Source of the DNA: Capsicum annuum
Taxonomy: Eukaryota > Streptophyta > Magnoliopsida > Solanales > Solanaceae
Direction: 5' to 3'
Length of the DNA: 64,000 nt
Assembly: GCF_002878395.1 (NCBI RefSeq)
Contig: NC_061118.1
Coordinates: 3,221,910-3,285,909, forward strand
Shown here: positions 47,220-59,182 of the stretch, one piece after another
How the letters are laid out: each line of letters opens with the position of its first letter
Position numbering within the stretch: the first letter of the stretch is position 1
Notes under the pieces: generated by a model
Databases searched by the model: none
Seen by the model: only the letters and a program-made list of their open reading frames with translations
Told to the model about the DNA's origin: nothing
Made by a program: the position numbers and the translations under genes

Positions 47220-47690
47220 TGATGTGGTTAATGGTACATTACAAGTATTTCATTTGCATGTTTATGCTTTACTAGACCCTAGAGCTTCTCTTTATTTTGT
47301 AACCCCTTATATAGCTGTCAACTTAAGAGTTAGTCCTAAAATCATAGTAGATCCTTTTTCAGTGTCTACCCTAGTAGGTAAGTCTATCATAGCCTAATGG
47401 GTATAAGGGAACTGCTCAATTACAGTTTCTTAGAAAGTTACTTCAGTTGATCTCGTGGAGTTAGAGATAAAGCATTTTGACATCATTCTCGGCATAGATT
47501 GGCTCCACTAATGTTATGCTTTATTTGATTGTAGAAATATAGTAGTTCATTTTCAATTTCCAAATGAACTAGTACTTGAATGGAGGGATAGTACTACAAT
47601 GCTTACGGGTCAGCTTTTTTCGTACCTTAAAGCGAGGAAAATGATATCCAAAGGGTATATTTATCATCTTGTCTGAGTCAAAGACTTTAA
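47220..47690 (+). pseudogene. H aspartic protease, broken
   Basis: It reads LHVYALLDPRASLYFVTPYIAV, then SVSTLVGKSII, and ends LEIKHFDIILGIDWLH and FPNELVLEWRDSTTML. The active-site DPGAS is DPRAS (glycine to arginine), which would abolish activity. Stops follow at GKSIIA and after GN. Confidence 0.85.
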
Positions 47691-47699
47691 TTTTGAGAC

Positions 47700-48630
47700 T
47701 CTTAATATTAAGTCAGTTTCAGTAATAAGGGAATTTCCAGATGTGTTCCCTAAAAATCTTCCTGGAGTTCCTCCCGAAATAGAAATTGACTCTAGAATAG
47801 ACCTTCTTCTAGATACCCAGCCTATCTTTATTTCGCCATATAGAATGGATCCATCCAAACTCTAAGAGTTGAAAGAATAGTTGAAAGATCTCCTAAATAA
47901 GGGATTCATTAGGCCCAACATTTCCCCGTGGGGCATACTAGTTCTTTCTGTGCATAAGAAAGATGATTCTCTTAGAATGTGTATTGACTACCATCAGTTA
48001 AACAAAGTCACAATCAAGAGCAAATACCCACATCCCAGAATCAATGACTTGTTCGACCAACTTTAAGATGCCATTTATTTTTCTAAGATAGGCTTAGATT
48101 CGGCTACCATCAACTCAAGTCATAGAATGTGACATTCTAAAAAAAGCTTTCAGAACCCAGCAGCCTTCATGGACTTGATGAACCAGTGTTCAAGTAGTAC
48201 TTGGATATGTTCATCATAGTCTTCACTGATGACATTCTTTTCTACTCCCATAATGAAAATGATCATGCAAACTACCTCAGAATAGTATTGCAGACTTCTT
48301 AGAGCCCATCAATTTTTTGCTAAATTCAGTAAGTGAAAATTTTTGCTAAGATTGGTAGCTTTCCTTATCCATATTGTTTCCAATGATGGAATTAGAGTTG
48401 ATCCTTAAAAGACCATAGCGGTGAGAAATTGGCCTAGACCTATCTCTCTATTAGATATTAGGAGTTTATTGGGTTTGGCTAGCTATTAACAACTATTTAT
48501 TGAAGGATTCTCATCGATTGCATCCCCCATGGCCAGATTGACTCAGAAGAAAGTTAAATTTTAGCGGTCAGATTATTGTGAGAAGAGTTTTTATGAGTTA
48601 AGGACTTGACTCACCACAACCCCAGTTTTG
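47700..48630 (+). pseudogene. H reverse transcriptase, broken
   Basis: From EFPDVFPKNLPGVPPEIEID through FISPYRMDPSKL and [20 protein letters not shown] to [19 protein letters not shown] and INDLFDQL (47881-48066). A small deletion near 48110-48170 removes the segment between SATIN-like sequence and FMDLMN. The catalytic box [14 protein letters not shown] (about 48209-48250) keeps both aspartates, unlike G and A. The connection region and SYX-end follow with frameshifts. Confidence 0.85.
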
Positions 48631-48639
48631 ATATTACCA

Positions 48640-49240
48640 GATGGTTCAGATGGGTTTGTAATGTACTGTGATGCTTCCAAAGTTGGTTTGGGGTGTGTTT
48701 TGATGCAGAAGGGTTAAGTTGTAGATTATGCCTCTAGACAACTTAAGCCCCATGGAAAGAATTACCCTACCTATGATCTCGAGTTACCTGTTGTTGTGTT
48801 TGCCTTAATAATTTGGAAGAACATTTATATGTGGTACATATCTATGTGTTCACGGATCACAAAAGCTTGCAATATGTATTTTTGCAGAAGGATTTGAATC
48901 TGCGTCAGAAAAGATATTTAGAGTTGTAGAAAGACTATGATATAAGTGTTTTGTACCATTAGGGCAAGGCAAATATAGTGGAAGATGCACTAAGTAGATT
49001 GTATATAGTTAGTGTTGCGCATGTTGAGGATGATAAGAAAAAGTTAGCTAAGGAAGTTCATCAGCTTGCCAGGTTAGGCATTCAATTAGTTGATTCAGCT
49101 GAGGGTAGCATTTGGGTTCAAAATAGTTCAAAATCTTCTTTGGTTGCTAAAGTGAAAGAAAAGCAGGATAGGGATCCTAGTCTGGTAAAGTTGAAGGAGT
49201 TAGTAAGAGATCAAAAAGTACAGTTTTTCTCCTAAGGGGG
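48640..49240 (+). pseudogene. H RNase H and linker, broken
   Basis: FVMYCDASKVGLGCVLMQKG (48655-48715) then [19 protein letters not shown], a decayed THKSLQYV region, and ALSRLYIVSVAHVEDDKKKL, EVHQLARLGIQLVDSAEGS, WVQNSSKSSLVAKVKEKQD (48978-49235). Frameshifts separate the core from the linker. Confidence 0.85.
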
Positions 49241-49309
49241 AGATAGAGTGTTCAATTTCTAGGGTAGACTGTGTGTGTCATATGTTTATGAGTTGAGATA
49301 GTGAATTCT

Positions 49310-50230
49310 TATAGAAGCACATGGTGTGCATTACTCGATTCATCCAGGGTCTACGAAGATGTACCACGATCTATGAGAAATCTATTGATGGAGTGGGATA
49401 AAGAGAGATATTGTAGAGTTTGTAGCTAAGTGCTTAACTTATCAACAAGTTAAGATTGAGCATCAGAAGCCTAGTGGATATATGCAGGAGTTCAGTATTC
49501 CCACTTGGAAGTGGGAGGTAGTGAACATGGATTTTATGATAGGTTTGCCTCATACTTATCAGGAACATAATTCAATTTGGTTTATTATGGACATAATGAC
49601 TAAATTAACTTATTTCTTACAAATCCATACTTCTTATTCAGTTGAGGACTATGCCAAGCTCTATATTAGAGAGTTGGTTAGGTTGCACGGTGTTACGTTG
49701 TCTATCATCTCAAATAGAGGTACTCAATTTACCTCTCACTTTTGGAAAGCTTTTTAGAATGGTCTTGGTACCTAAGTTCACCACAATACAACCTTCCACC
49801 CTCAGACAGATGGTCAGGTAGAGAGGACTATTTAGAGCCTTGAGGATATGTTGAGAGCATGTGTTGTTGAATTTAAGGGCAGTTAGGATGACCACTTTTG
49901 TTTGATTGAATTCATGTATGATAACAGTTATTATTCCATTATTCAGATGGATCCATTTGAGGATCTATATGGTAAAAGGTGTAGATCTCTTATTGGTTGG
50001 TTTGAAATAGTTAAAATCGCTTTGATAGGGCCTGATTTAGTGTTTGATGCTTTGGAGAAAGTTCAGCTAATCTGGGAGAGGCTTAAGGCAACCCAAAGAT
50101 GACAGAAATCTTATGCAGCTATGAGAAGAAAGGATTTTGAGTTTGAGATTGGAGATTTCATATATATAAAGATCTCACCCAAGAAGGGAGTAAAGAGTTT
50201 TGGTAAATAGGGGAAGCTTAGTCCCCAATA
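49310..50230 (+). pseudogene. H integrase, broken
   Basis: The zinc-binding end is decayed (CLTYQQVKIEHQKPSG). The core reads WEVVNMDFMIGLPHTY (first D), VTLSIISNRGTQFTSHFWKAF where the second catalytic aspartate is asparagine (SNRG for SDRG, about 49710), and DGQVERT-like sequence near 49810 with the glutamate. The C-terminal part LIEFMYDNSYYSIIQMDPF, KRCRSLIGWFEI and ALEKVQLIWERLKATQR lies at 49902-50102. Confidence 0.85.
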
Positions 50231-50600
50231 TTTTGGCCCTTATAGAGTTTTGAACCATTTAAAAAAGATGGCTTATGAGCTTGATTTTGTTGTAGACTTA
50301 GCATCAGTGCACCCAATATTCCATATCTCTTTGTTGAAGAAGTGTATTGGTGACCCAGTTGTAGTTGTTCCATTAGAAAGCGCAGAAGTTCTGAACAATC
50401 TTTCTTATGAAGAAATTCCAATCGAGATCCTTGATCCACAAATTTGTAGACTAAGGAACAAAGAAGTGCCCCTAGTTAAGGTTCTTTGGCGGAATTAGTC
50501 TGTTAGGGAGCCAATTGGGAAGCAGCAGCAGATATGTGGACCAAGCAGCCTCATCACTTCTCCTCAAACTCAAATTCAGCAAAAGGTAACAATATTTTTA
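50231..50600 (+). pseudogene. H integrase tail with chromodomain-like end
   Basis: KKMAYELDFVVDLASVHPIF, HISLLKKCIGDPVVVVPLES, YEEIPIEILDPQICRLRNKE, VPLVKVLWRN (50250-50498) then, after a stop and a frameshift, WEAAADMWTKQP. The VKVLWRN...WEA pattern is the chromodomain-like tail, as in G. Confidence 0.85.
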
Positions 50601-50775
50601 GAATTTCTCTTTTCCATGCTTTGTTTCCGCTGTATATCATTCTCATGTAAGTCATGCATTCACAAAATCAGTTCTGTCATTTGTTATGTTTTAGAATCAG
50701 TCATTTAATCACAATTTCAGCATGCATATTCAACATGTAGTCTTAATTCCTCAGTTCTTTCAACTTAACCAATCT

Positions 50776-50809
50776 TATTCGTGGATGAATATTCCCAAGG
50801 GGGATATAT
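50776..50809 (+). other. H polypurine tract with conserved upstream motif
   Basis: ATTCGTGGATGAATATTCCC precedes AAGGGGGATATAT and the 3' LTR start TATAATACCCC (TG changed to TA). Confidence 0.8.
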
Positions 50810-53800
50810 TATAATACCCCAAAAATCCAAACCAATGTTAGAGCCATGTTTGAAGCTCATACAAAGTACATTATAATTCTTTTATAGTTTTATGAGTAAG
50901 TTTGAAAGTATCTTAAGGCCTCAAATAACTCCCATCTATTAGACAAATTAAAATATTCCTTACCGGTTAAGTTTTTGGAAAAAATGTTTCTTTAGTCAAC
51001 TTTAAATGACCATATATTTTGCACTACTGAGAATTTTCCAGCTGAAGACCTACTAAATTTTAGGAAATTGAATTAGCTTTCTAACGATACCGATTTTTCC
51101 TTTATCTAATACCCGAGTAAGAAGTTATAGTAGTTTTAGTGAAAGGCAGTGGCCCATCTTGATAAGGCCTCATTGTAGAGATGGACAAAATCGCGTTCTT
51201 CCTTTTCCAGTGGACCACCATGATAATGCTGCATCACGCCACGGGGAAAATTTGCATTCAGTGAGGCACAACGATGGCACCGCATCACACCAAGGTGCCA
51301 ATTAAGAATTGTTTGTTTCCAGTGGCGCAATGCGATAGCACTACATTGCGTTGTTGGGTAAAATAGGGATTGTCCTCTTTTAGTGGCCCAACGCGATAAG
51401 CACTGCGTTGCACCGGAGCAAAAAATTGAGATTTTTTAGTTTTGCGATTTAATTTCCAGGTATCGTTTGGTCTTTTACCATGGCCCTAAATTCATCTAAA
51501 ACATATAATTACAACCCTAAAGGGGTATTATTTTGCCCCATTACTCATAATTCCTCTCTTTATTAAGAAACTAATCATCTCTCAAGAACAAAACATTAGC
51601 CTTCAAGATTCAAGATCAAATCTAAAGAAAAACCCCCTGAATTCTCATGAATTCATCAACCCAGGTTTGTTAAATGTTCATCCATGGGTCCCTTTAACCC
51701 ATGGAGTTTAAGCTCCCAATTTTAAATTCAAAGTTGTGATTTTTAGAAGCTATTGTGATTTTTACCATGATTCCCCATGAATCTTGATTCTATACCATGT
51801 TTACATCAAATTGATGTTGTTATTAAACCCCACATATTTTAATGATGTTATTCCTTGATTTAATTCATAACTAGTGATGTTGATGTTGAAATCATATTGT
51901 TACTACAAGATTTAAATTATTCTCATGCTTAGCTTAAACTTTGTACATCAAGTGTTTGATGAAATGTCTGCAAGAATGAACTTTGAATAAATATTTTCAA
52001 ATTAGGTCCCCAAAGTCTTAGTATTATTTTACTTTTATTGCTATTGAGTGGCGGGGGTTATGAATACCCAAAAACATAGTTGTTTACTTAGCCTCTACAT
52101 CTTTAGATTAGTTTCTGACATGTTATGAGTAGTATCAGTTCAGTCAATTATGTGATCAGTTAAACTTAGAACAGGTCAATATTTTGAGTCAGTTTAGTTG
52201 GCAGTAGGATTTAGCACTGAGCGAGTGCTGGGATGATGACTTCCCTATCAGTTAGACAGAGTCTTTAGTAACAGTCTCTGTACTCTAGAACTATGTAGCC
52301 ACCATAGTATTTGAGGAGTCACTGGTTAGTTCAGGCTTGACACTCTTAGTCCTTCAGGACTACGTATTAGTATAGTGGATCCACACAGCTAGTGTTAGTA
52401 CCCGTGGCATGGTACTGACACACAGTAAACTTAGGTCACAGGTTGGACTCCAAATTGCTCATTGAGGCATGTTGGTTAGACTATAGCTCCCACAGTCTTA
52501 GTCCAGTAATTAGCTCAGTAACTCAGTTTCAGTGTTGATTGACCATAGTATACAGTTATCAATTATTCATGTTTCAGTGCTCAGTATTTTAGTTTACAAA
52601 TCATATTTAGAACATATTATATGCTTGGTCATGCATTATCAGTATTTACAGATTTCATGCATTCTATTCAGTACTATTTTGCTATTATTGCTATTGAGTC
52701 CTAGGTTATGAATACCCTAAAACTTAGTTGTTTCCTTAGCCTTAGTATCTTCAGATAGTTGTAGACATGTTATGAGTAATATCAATTTAGTTAGTTATGT
52801 GATAAGTTAAACTTAGAACAGTTCAGTCTTTCGAGTCAGTTCAGTTGGGAGTAGGATTTAGCACTGAGCGAGTTCTGGGATGGAGACTTGCCCATTATTT
52901 AGGTAGAGTCATTAGTAGCATTCCCTGTACTCCAAAACTACCTAGCCAGCATAGGATTTGAGGAGTCACGTATCAGTTCAGGCTTGACTGCCTTCCAGGG
53001 GTCACTCATCAATTTAGGCATAACACCCTTAGTCTTTCGGGATAGCATATCAGTATAGTGGATCCACATAGCCAGTGTTAGTACCTGTGGTACGGTATTG
53101 ACACCCTTCCTACTGCGGTCACATGTTGGACTCCAAATTACTCATTGGGGCATATTGGTTAGATTATAGCTCCCACAGTCTCAGTCCAGTAATTAGCTCA
53201 GTAACTCAGTTTCAGTGTCGCTTGACCATAGCATACAGTTATTAGTTATTCATGTATCGGTAGTCAGTATTTGAGTTTACAGATCCTACTCAGAACATAT
53301 TTTATGCTTGGTCATGCATTCTTACTATTTACAGATTTCATGCATTCTATTCAGTGCTTTATGCTATTTATTCAGCTAGTTATTACTCTTGTACATAAAA
53401 TAATGCATATCATCCTACCATATTTAGCATACCAGTGCATTCAATGTACTGATTGCATACTTGTTTATTGTTCTATAATATATCATATCGTAGGTTCGGA
53501 TGCTAAGTTCCCAGATCGCACATAGACTTTCTAGATTATTAAATGTAACTGTGGTGAGTACTCATATTTCGGCTACATGGTTTATTTATCTGAATTATTT
53601 CATCACTTTTAGTATTTTTCCATTCAGCATGAGTTAGTTGGAGGTATGTCCCATTAGCTCCCCAGCCAGTCAGTAGAGGCTTTTCAAACTAGTATAGGGA
53701 GTTAGTCAGTCTTCAGTTTTTAGTTGTAATTATCAGAAGTTATATTAGTATTATCAGATTTGTTTTGCATACTTTATCAGAACTATGATTGAAAACCTTA

Positions 53801-53906
53801 TGGCATTCCTCAGTGTTCAAAGAAGGTACCAGATCATGAGTTAGTTTGTGTCCTTTGGGACTGTAAGCACCATGTGGAGCCCAGGGTGTACATTTGGGGC
53901 ATTATA
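50810..53906 (+). repeat. H 3' LTR with internal duplication
   Basis: 3,097 bp, about 690 bp longer than the 5' LTR. The extra length is a tandem duplication: unit 1 about 52021-52670 and unit 2 about 52671-53353, against a single copy at 41162-41844 in the 5' LTR. The word cluster lies at 51148-51420. It ends GGCATTATA at 53906. An 84-codon open frame at 53271 lies in unit 2 and is not a gene. Confidence 0.9.
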
Positions 53907-54500
53907 TTTAAAGACCTAAAGAAAAAAGAGGAATCTGAATGAGGGATTTGTATTGTGAGGAGAGTTATCAAAACTTTATGAGAGTAAGAATAAAATAAAA
54001 TGTGAATGAATGGATTAGATGTGTTTTAAGGGGATTTAAATGATATATTATCTTATAAGAGAATAATGTTTTGTGCGAATGTAAGAAAAGAGAATACTCT
54101 TTGGTAAATGTTGGATAACTGATATGACTTAGCACATGTTTAAAGTTTTTATTTTCTAAGGGTAATAATGGAATATTGATCTATCCTAGAGACCAGGTTG
54201 CTCATTGTTCAGATCGCTTGTCCATCATATTTTTAAAGAGCATTCTCTTTTATTTTGATCAAATTTGTATTCCCATGTATATGTTCCTCCAAAGGCATAT
54301 GAGTTGTGTAAAATAATTTAAGAGAGAATACATCATATACAATTTTTTAGTCATGACAAGGGAAAGAAATTGGTGTAATATCATTACATGATCCTTTCCC
54401 TGAATCATACAAAGCTTTCCCTTTCAAGAGTTTTAGTTAAGATATCAACAACCTAGTTTTCTGCTTGATAGTCAACTTGAATTTCCTATAGTAAGGACAA
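53907..54500 (-). pseudogene. L: copia RNase H end and downstream sequence, broken
   Basis: On the minus strand from 54486: VDYQAEN-like, then VVDILTKTLERESFV-like and RFRERIM (about 54486-54390, with stops). VADILTKxL is the conserved end of copia RNase H. Downstream (54390-53907) there is decayed AT-rich sequence leading to the accessory ORF at 40034, on the far side of H. Pol upstream of this point is cut off by J at 54501 and lies beyond the window. The ~580 bp contain a weak AGAGACCAGGTTGC word near 54190. Confidence 0.65.
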
Positions 54501-56864
54501 TGTCACGACCTAATTTCTAAGTCAGAATGACACTTTACCCCACCAATAGGTATGTTTAAACTGTGGCCCATAACTATAAATACTGGGCTAATTGGTGGAA
54601 AATGGCCTAAATGCCAGAAATATACAATAAATAAATCACAAGAGAAGAGTCATAAGATATTAACATAAGGGAGGATAAATAAAAGGAGTAATAACATCCC
54701 ACGGCCTAGTAATTTTGGTACAGGAGCCTCTCATCTAATAGATTATAAGTACTATTATGTCAATATACAATAGTCTCAAAAATAGTAAGACTAGCAAACA
54801 TAAAAGAAAGAGAAAAGGTCAATTATGGCTCAGAGAGCTCACTCTATCTCCAAACTCTAACCAACACATATCTTAGAGTCAACAACGGTAACTAGTACTC
54901 AAATCTTCTCCAAAAAGGTACAAAAGTGTAGTATGAATACCAAACCCACAGTTACTCAGTAGCCATCATTGGCTGACTGAGCTAAATCATAATATAAAAA
55001 TAATAAAATGTGTGATAAATAAGCTAAGTCAAGTTAAGAGGGAAAATCTAGGATAATGCTTCAAAATATTATAAATAAATAACCAAAATACTAATCATAC
55101 TGAAAAACTCAACTATATCTACATAACTGGCCCTCATAAGCTCAGACGGTGCAATCAAGAGAAATAATAATCGAATTAATACTAATTCATTATATATAAA
55201 AATCATAACCATGGATCTTCCATACCATAACCAACAGACTCAAACCAATTCCATAACCATAATAAATAACCTCTCAATGCTACACTTGAACCAGAACTCA
55301 TATAATTATTTGTTGGATATGTATCGAAACTCATATCATGACTAATGCTGGAATTGATCTTGAACTAATATCATTTCCCAAGTATCAGTCTTGAATATAC
55401 AACCATCTATCTAAACCTCCTTTGATATAGAAAATAATAAATGTAATATGCAAGGTCTATTGAGTCAACAAAGGACTAATTGCAATATTCGCCTAGGGTG
55501 GGACAAATGGCTCACATCTAACCCCAAACTCAATTCTAAGGAAAATTATACCCCAACCTAGGCTAAGGTATCTAATTTCACTGCTAGATCTTAAACGATC
55601 CATAAATTATACCTGAGATAACAATTTTACCTAAATAACAATTAACTAAGTCAATTAGAACTAATTATGGCTCCTTAATCTGCTAAAAGATTAAAATCAT
55701 CCAATATACTTCAAGGACCTAAATCCTATTCCAAAATTAGAATAATATCATGTTCTTACTATAATTAAACCTAAACTAAGTCAAAAGTAAACCTAGCTTA
55801 CCTGGGCCAAAGAAAGCTCAATGAAATTTGGTAAATCATCAATTTTCTATTTTGGGAAGCTTCCTCTTAATGCCGCACTATCAAAATGGTAATCTACTCA
55901 TCAATATTTGAACAATGGTGCCTATATTTCATCTTTATACATTAGATCCGAATCCAAGTAAACATCCTATATGGGACCCACTTGTAGAATCATACTTTTA
56001 AAATTGTCAACACACCCCTCTATGCTCAAGGAACATTTACCCTCAATAATGGATAAATTCCGATACCAAAAGATGCTAAAATCAATCCATCATAGTCTTG
56101 GGATTTTATTAACAATTTTTGGCATTAACCATGAATTTAAAAGAAATTTACATCGATTTAGATAAAGAAATGGGTAATCCAAGCTCACAATTATTCTAAA
56201 ATTACTTAATATTTTATCTCCCAATTTCACACACTCTCTAGGGTTCTAAATCTTGAAAATTTTCATAAAAATTTGAGAAAATTATGTAAGTGGGGAATTT
56301 AATGTCCTCCCAGCTGCCACTTAAACGCCCACCACTAATGCGGACAAGTACTGCTAAAGTGGTACCCGCTTGCCAGGCCTACCGCTAAATTACTTCGGCT
56401 GCCACTAAATAAACATCCATTTTAGTGGTCCTACAAATGCTAAATCAGCTCAACTATACAAGAAATGGCTACTAAAGTAACTAACTAGCTGCCAAAGCAG
56501 CCTTCGCTAAAGCAAACAAGTGTCCACGTTAGTGGATGCACCAGTTAAAACTTGGAAGATTTCTAAGTTTCCACTGTCACCTTAGGATTCATTTGAAATA
56601 CCGTGAACTCCCTTCAAAATAGACATTCCAGAATCAATGGAGTAGTCAAAATTTCCATCCAGAGTTGTTTTGATGAAAAATGGGACCCAAACCTAAGGGC
56701 TATTTTACTCAAATTCCAAACAATAAATTGAAATGATTTTAGATGTCTTGGGACACAAACCAAAGTTGTTACTAACCTAAAATCAATTTTTAGGAGATGA
56801 TGAAACAAAAAAAGACTTCCAAATAAAGAATTAGCTCCAAAAACCAAATAAAGTGCTCGATAAC
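54501..56864 (-). repeat. J: gypsy-type LTR (3' LTR or solo), interrupted by K
   Basis: The minus-strand LTR end is TTAGGTCGTGACA at 54501, comparable to GGTCATGACA of C. Reading backwards there is an AAACCCTAG-type leader near 56240, a cluster of CGCTAAAG/CACTAAAGTGG words at 56310-56545 and a block ACTCCATTGATTCTGGAATGTC near 56625-56650. The LTR start is not reached before K. It continues at 63829. The left 5-mer GACAA would be the target duplication but its partner is outside the window. No coding sequence is seen. Confidence 0.65.
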
Positions 56865-57500
56865 TGATAACGCTCAACTAACTCCTATATTTGAGGGGTG
56901 AGGCAATCGTTGTTAATAATCCAACTCGTATTGGGGTAGAATCCACAAAGAGCGACTTATAAATTTCAAATCCTATGGGTGTACTAAATACTAGAAGGTT
57001 ACCCAGAATGCTAACAAATACGACATGTATAATAAAGTTGGGGGAATTGGTTTGAAATTTTTTGACAACAATCTTTGGTCACCAACACACTAATTTTGCA
57101 CTTTTGATTTAAAATCAAGATTTGAGAAAATATTGGGATTATGTCTATCTAAAATTAAGGAGTACATGGGTTGTTGAGAGTCTAAAATAAAACATAGTTG
57201 TTGAGTAAAGGATAGGCTAGATCGAAGGTCTTTGTGGTTATTTTTTCAACAAAACCATAAGGATTTCACCTGTTGTCTCTTTCGAGCACGTAACAAGCAT
57301 GTAACTCTTAATTACCCAAAACCTTAATCAAGAATTCTTATTTCTAGGATGATGCCCTTGACATGATTTACCCTCCAATTTTACTTATTTCTAAGATTGC
57401 AAATAGTAGTAAACCATAGGCTCAATTGTCCACCATTTCCTTGTCCCTCTATAACCCTCTTTCAAGGATGTTTTAGGTTACCATATGTTCACCTTCATCC
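56865..57500 (-). repeat. K 3' LTR, partial
   Basis: It aligns with 62407-63040 of the 5' LTR: TAATAAAGTTGGGGGAATTGG, TTAGCACTTTTGATTTAAAATC-like, GTTGTTGAGAGTCTAA and CTCTTTCAAGGATGTT. Beyond about 57500 the two copies no longer match, so the U3 part of the 3' LTR is deleted or replaced. Confidence 0.8.
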
Positions 57501-57915
57501 CAAATAATCAATGCCACAGGTACTCATAGTTCTCTTGCACTGACCATGGTGTCACGGGTACTCAGACTTCTCCTGCATCCATGGTTAAAAATCCAAATAC
57601 GAGGCTTTCCCCTTACAAATTTCATCACTCAATCTATCATAGGGAAAAGCTCATCCAATAGAAGTAAAAGAAAAAATATATTAACAAAGTAACTAATCCA
57701 TGCAAATGTGGGCACCGTCATAGTTCCTAACTATTACAATCCAATTAAATATAAGAATTAACAAAAAAAGTGGGGAAACTGGCAAAAATAATAATAATAC
57801 AGGCCCAAATCAAATGAATGGGAATAAGGAGACACCCCCAACTAAAAATGTAGCAGTGTCCCCACTGCATAAATAATCATGGATAAAAGAGATAAGGGTG
57901 CTCCTTGAAATTGCA
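57501..57915 (-). other. K: region between accessory ORF and 3' LTR, with purine tract
   Basis: On the minus strand CAGTGGGGACACTGC and AGTTGGGGGTGTCTCC (57820-57870) resemble the TGGGGACAATG...AGTTTGGGGGTG block found before the 3' LTR in Athila/Tat elements. The remaining 330 bp (57501-57820) are AT-rich with no coding sequence. Confidence 0.65.
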
Positions 57916-59182
57916 TCAAGGGCTGCTATCACTCTCGAACTCTATATCATTATCATTCTCCTCAAGATTGGGCCACATGGATAGGTCCTCATTATCACCC
58001 TCCATCCAAGTAGAAGGAAGTTTATTTTGGGGTTTTAAGACCTTTCATAGGCTTTTTACCCCCTTTCATATCTTTATAAAGAACTCATCCCTCTTATTCT
58101 CTCTTATGAATATTTTTTATGTGTGCTTTGGAGATCTCAGTACAAATTTGACAAAGAGGAGTAGTCTTTCTCAAGGCTAGAAATGGTCGCCTCCTGATTC
58201 TTTTGATCCTCCATGTACTACTCATAATTGACACGTGATATATTTGAATGATGGATGGTAGAAGGCTCTCTCGATACTGGGGTCTAACAAGACACAAGCT
58301 CCCTGATAGCTGCAATATCAACTCCAATCTCCTCAAGAGGTCTGGTGGCGGTTGGTCTATGAGTCTTAGGCTCAACATATGTCGATTTTTCCAAGTTGAG
58401 TTTTCTCTTCATGTTTTTGCCAGGTACACCCTCTCTTCTAATACTCAAAGGGTAGATGGGGGCACTAAGGCACACCTATGTATCACTATAATACTTATCA
58501 ACCCCTACTCTCCCATAAAACTCATTAATTAAGAGGGGAAGAAGAGATGAGTACCAACTTGGCTCTTGAAATATTCCATATTATTGACCATGAGTTGAAC
58601 AACATCCAATGGGATATCGCATAGAATATAAGAAACCATCTGAGCATATAGGTCTAGGACTACTGTCATACGGGTGCAAGGAGAGACTCAACTACAAATA
58701 ATCTGAAACCACATCCGAGCCTCAGATGTAAAGTCGTTCATAGAGATGTTGCATTTAGTCTTTCCCCAAGAGACTTCTTTTCCAAGGCATAGATATTACA
58801 CAAACCAACTTCCCAGTTTATACCTTCTTTCTTTGAATTTAGCATTGTCTACATATTGCAGCCATAAAAATCGTTGATTTGCTCAGTCCTCTTTCCCTGG
58901 TTTGCCCCAAATCTTAATAGTCACATTGAATGGGTCCGAGAAATACACTTCAATGATGTTGGCATAAAATTCATAGACCCATTGTTCATTTGCAATGATC
59001 GGATCCGGGGCAAAGCACTACTACCCCGTTGTTTTAAGTCTTTCATGAAATACCAATAGCTTTTCTGATACATTCTCCAAGAAAATTTATCTTTCCGGGA
59101 GTAGCTTTATTCTATGAAGATCATTATTATAGAGAATGTAGCACTTGGGTGCAATGAATCGAATGTGATCATACTTGTCCAT
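57916..59182 (-). pseudogene. K accessory ORF resembling 'putative plant transposon protein', broken
   Basis: The likely start is at 59182, MDKYDHIRFIAPKCY. It continues EFYANIIEVYFSDPFNVTIK and IWGK, KERRYKLGSWFV, FTSEARMWFQIICS, VSPCTRMTVVLDLYAQM, YILCDIPLDVV, THLFFPSLINEFYGRVGV, then a basic part (KNMKRKLNLEK, PTATRPLEEIG) and an acidic end (EENDNDIEFESDSSP, stop at 57916-57918). EFYAN...EARMW..I...LP...LFFPSLI...GV is the pattern of an uncharacterised plant family usually named after a 'putative plant transposon protein' domain. At least six stops or frameshifts are present. Function is unknown. Confidence 0.75.

Larger units (their letters stand above)
40035..53906 (+). mobile_element. 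H: Ty3/gypsy chromovirus (Tekay/Del-like), nested in L
   Basis: A structurally complete element: 5' LTR (40035-42441), perfect PBS, gag start (42664), gag split by solo LTR I (43072-46412), gag end, protease, RT, RNase H, integrase, chromodomain tail, purine tract and 3' LTR (50810-53906). Flanking TTTAT and TTTAA are a near-perfect target duplication. L sequence resumes on both sides. All genes are broken. The LTRs differ at roughly 15% of positions in the first 200 bp by eye, so the insertion is old. Confidence 0.9.

Noticed and set aside
57916..59182. Host protein-coding gene with a 'plant transposon' domain
   Set aside because: It lies inside an element with paired LTRs and an exact target duplication, and is broken by stops; it is treated as element cargo.
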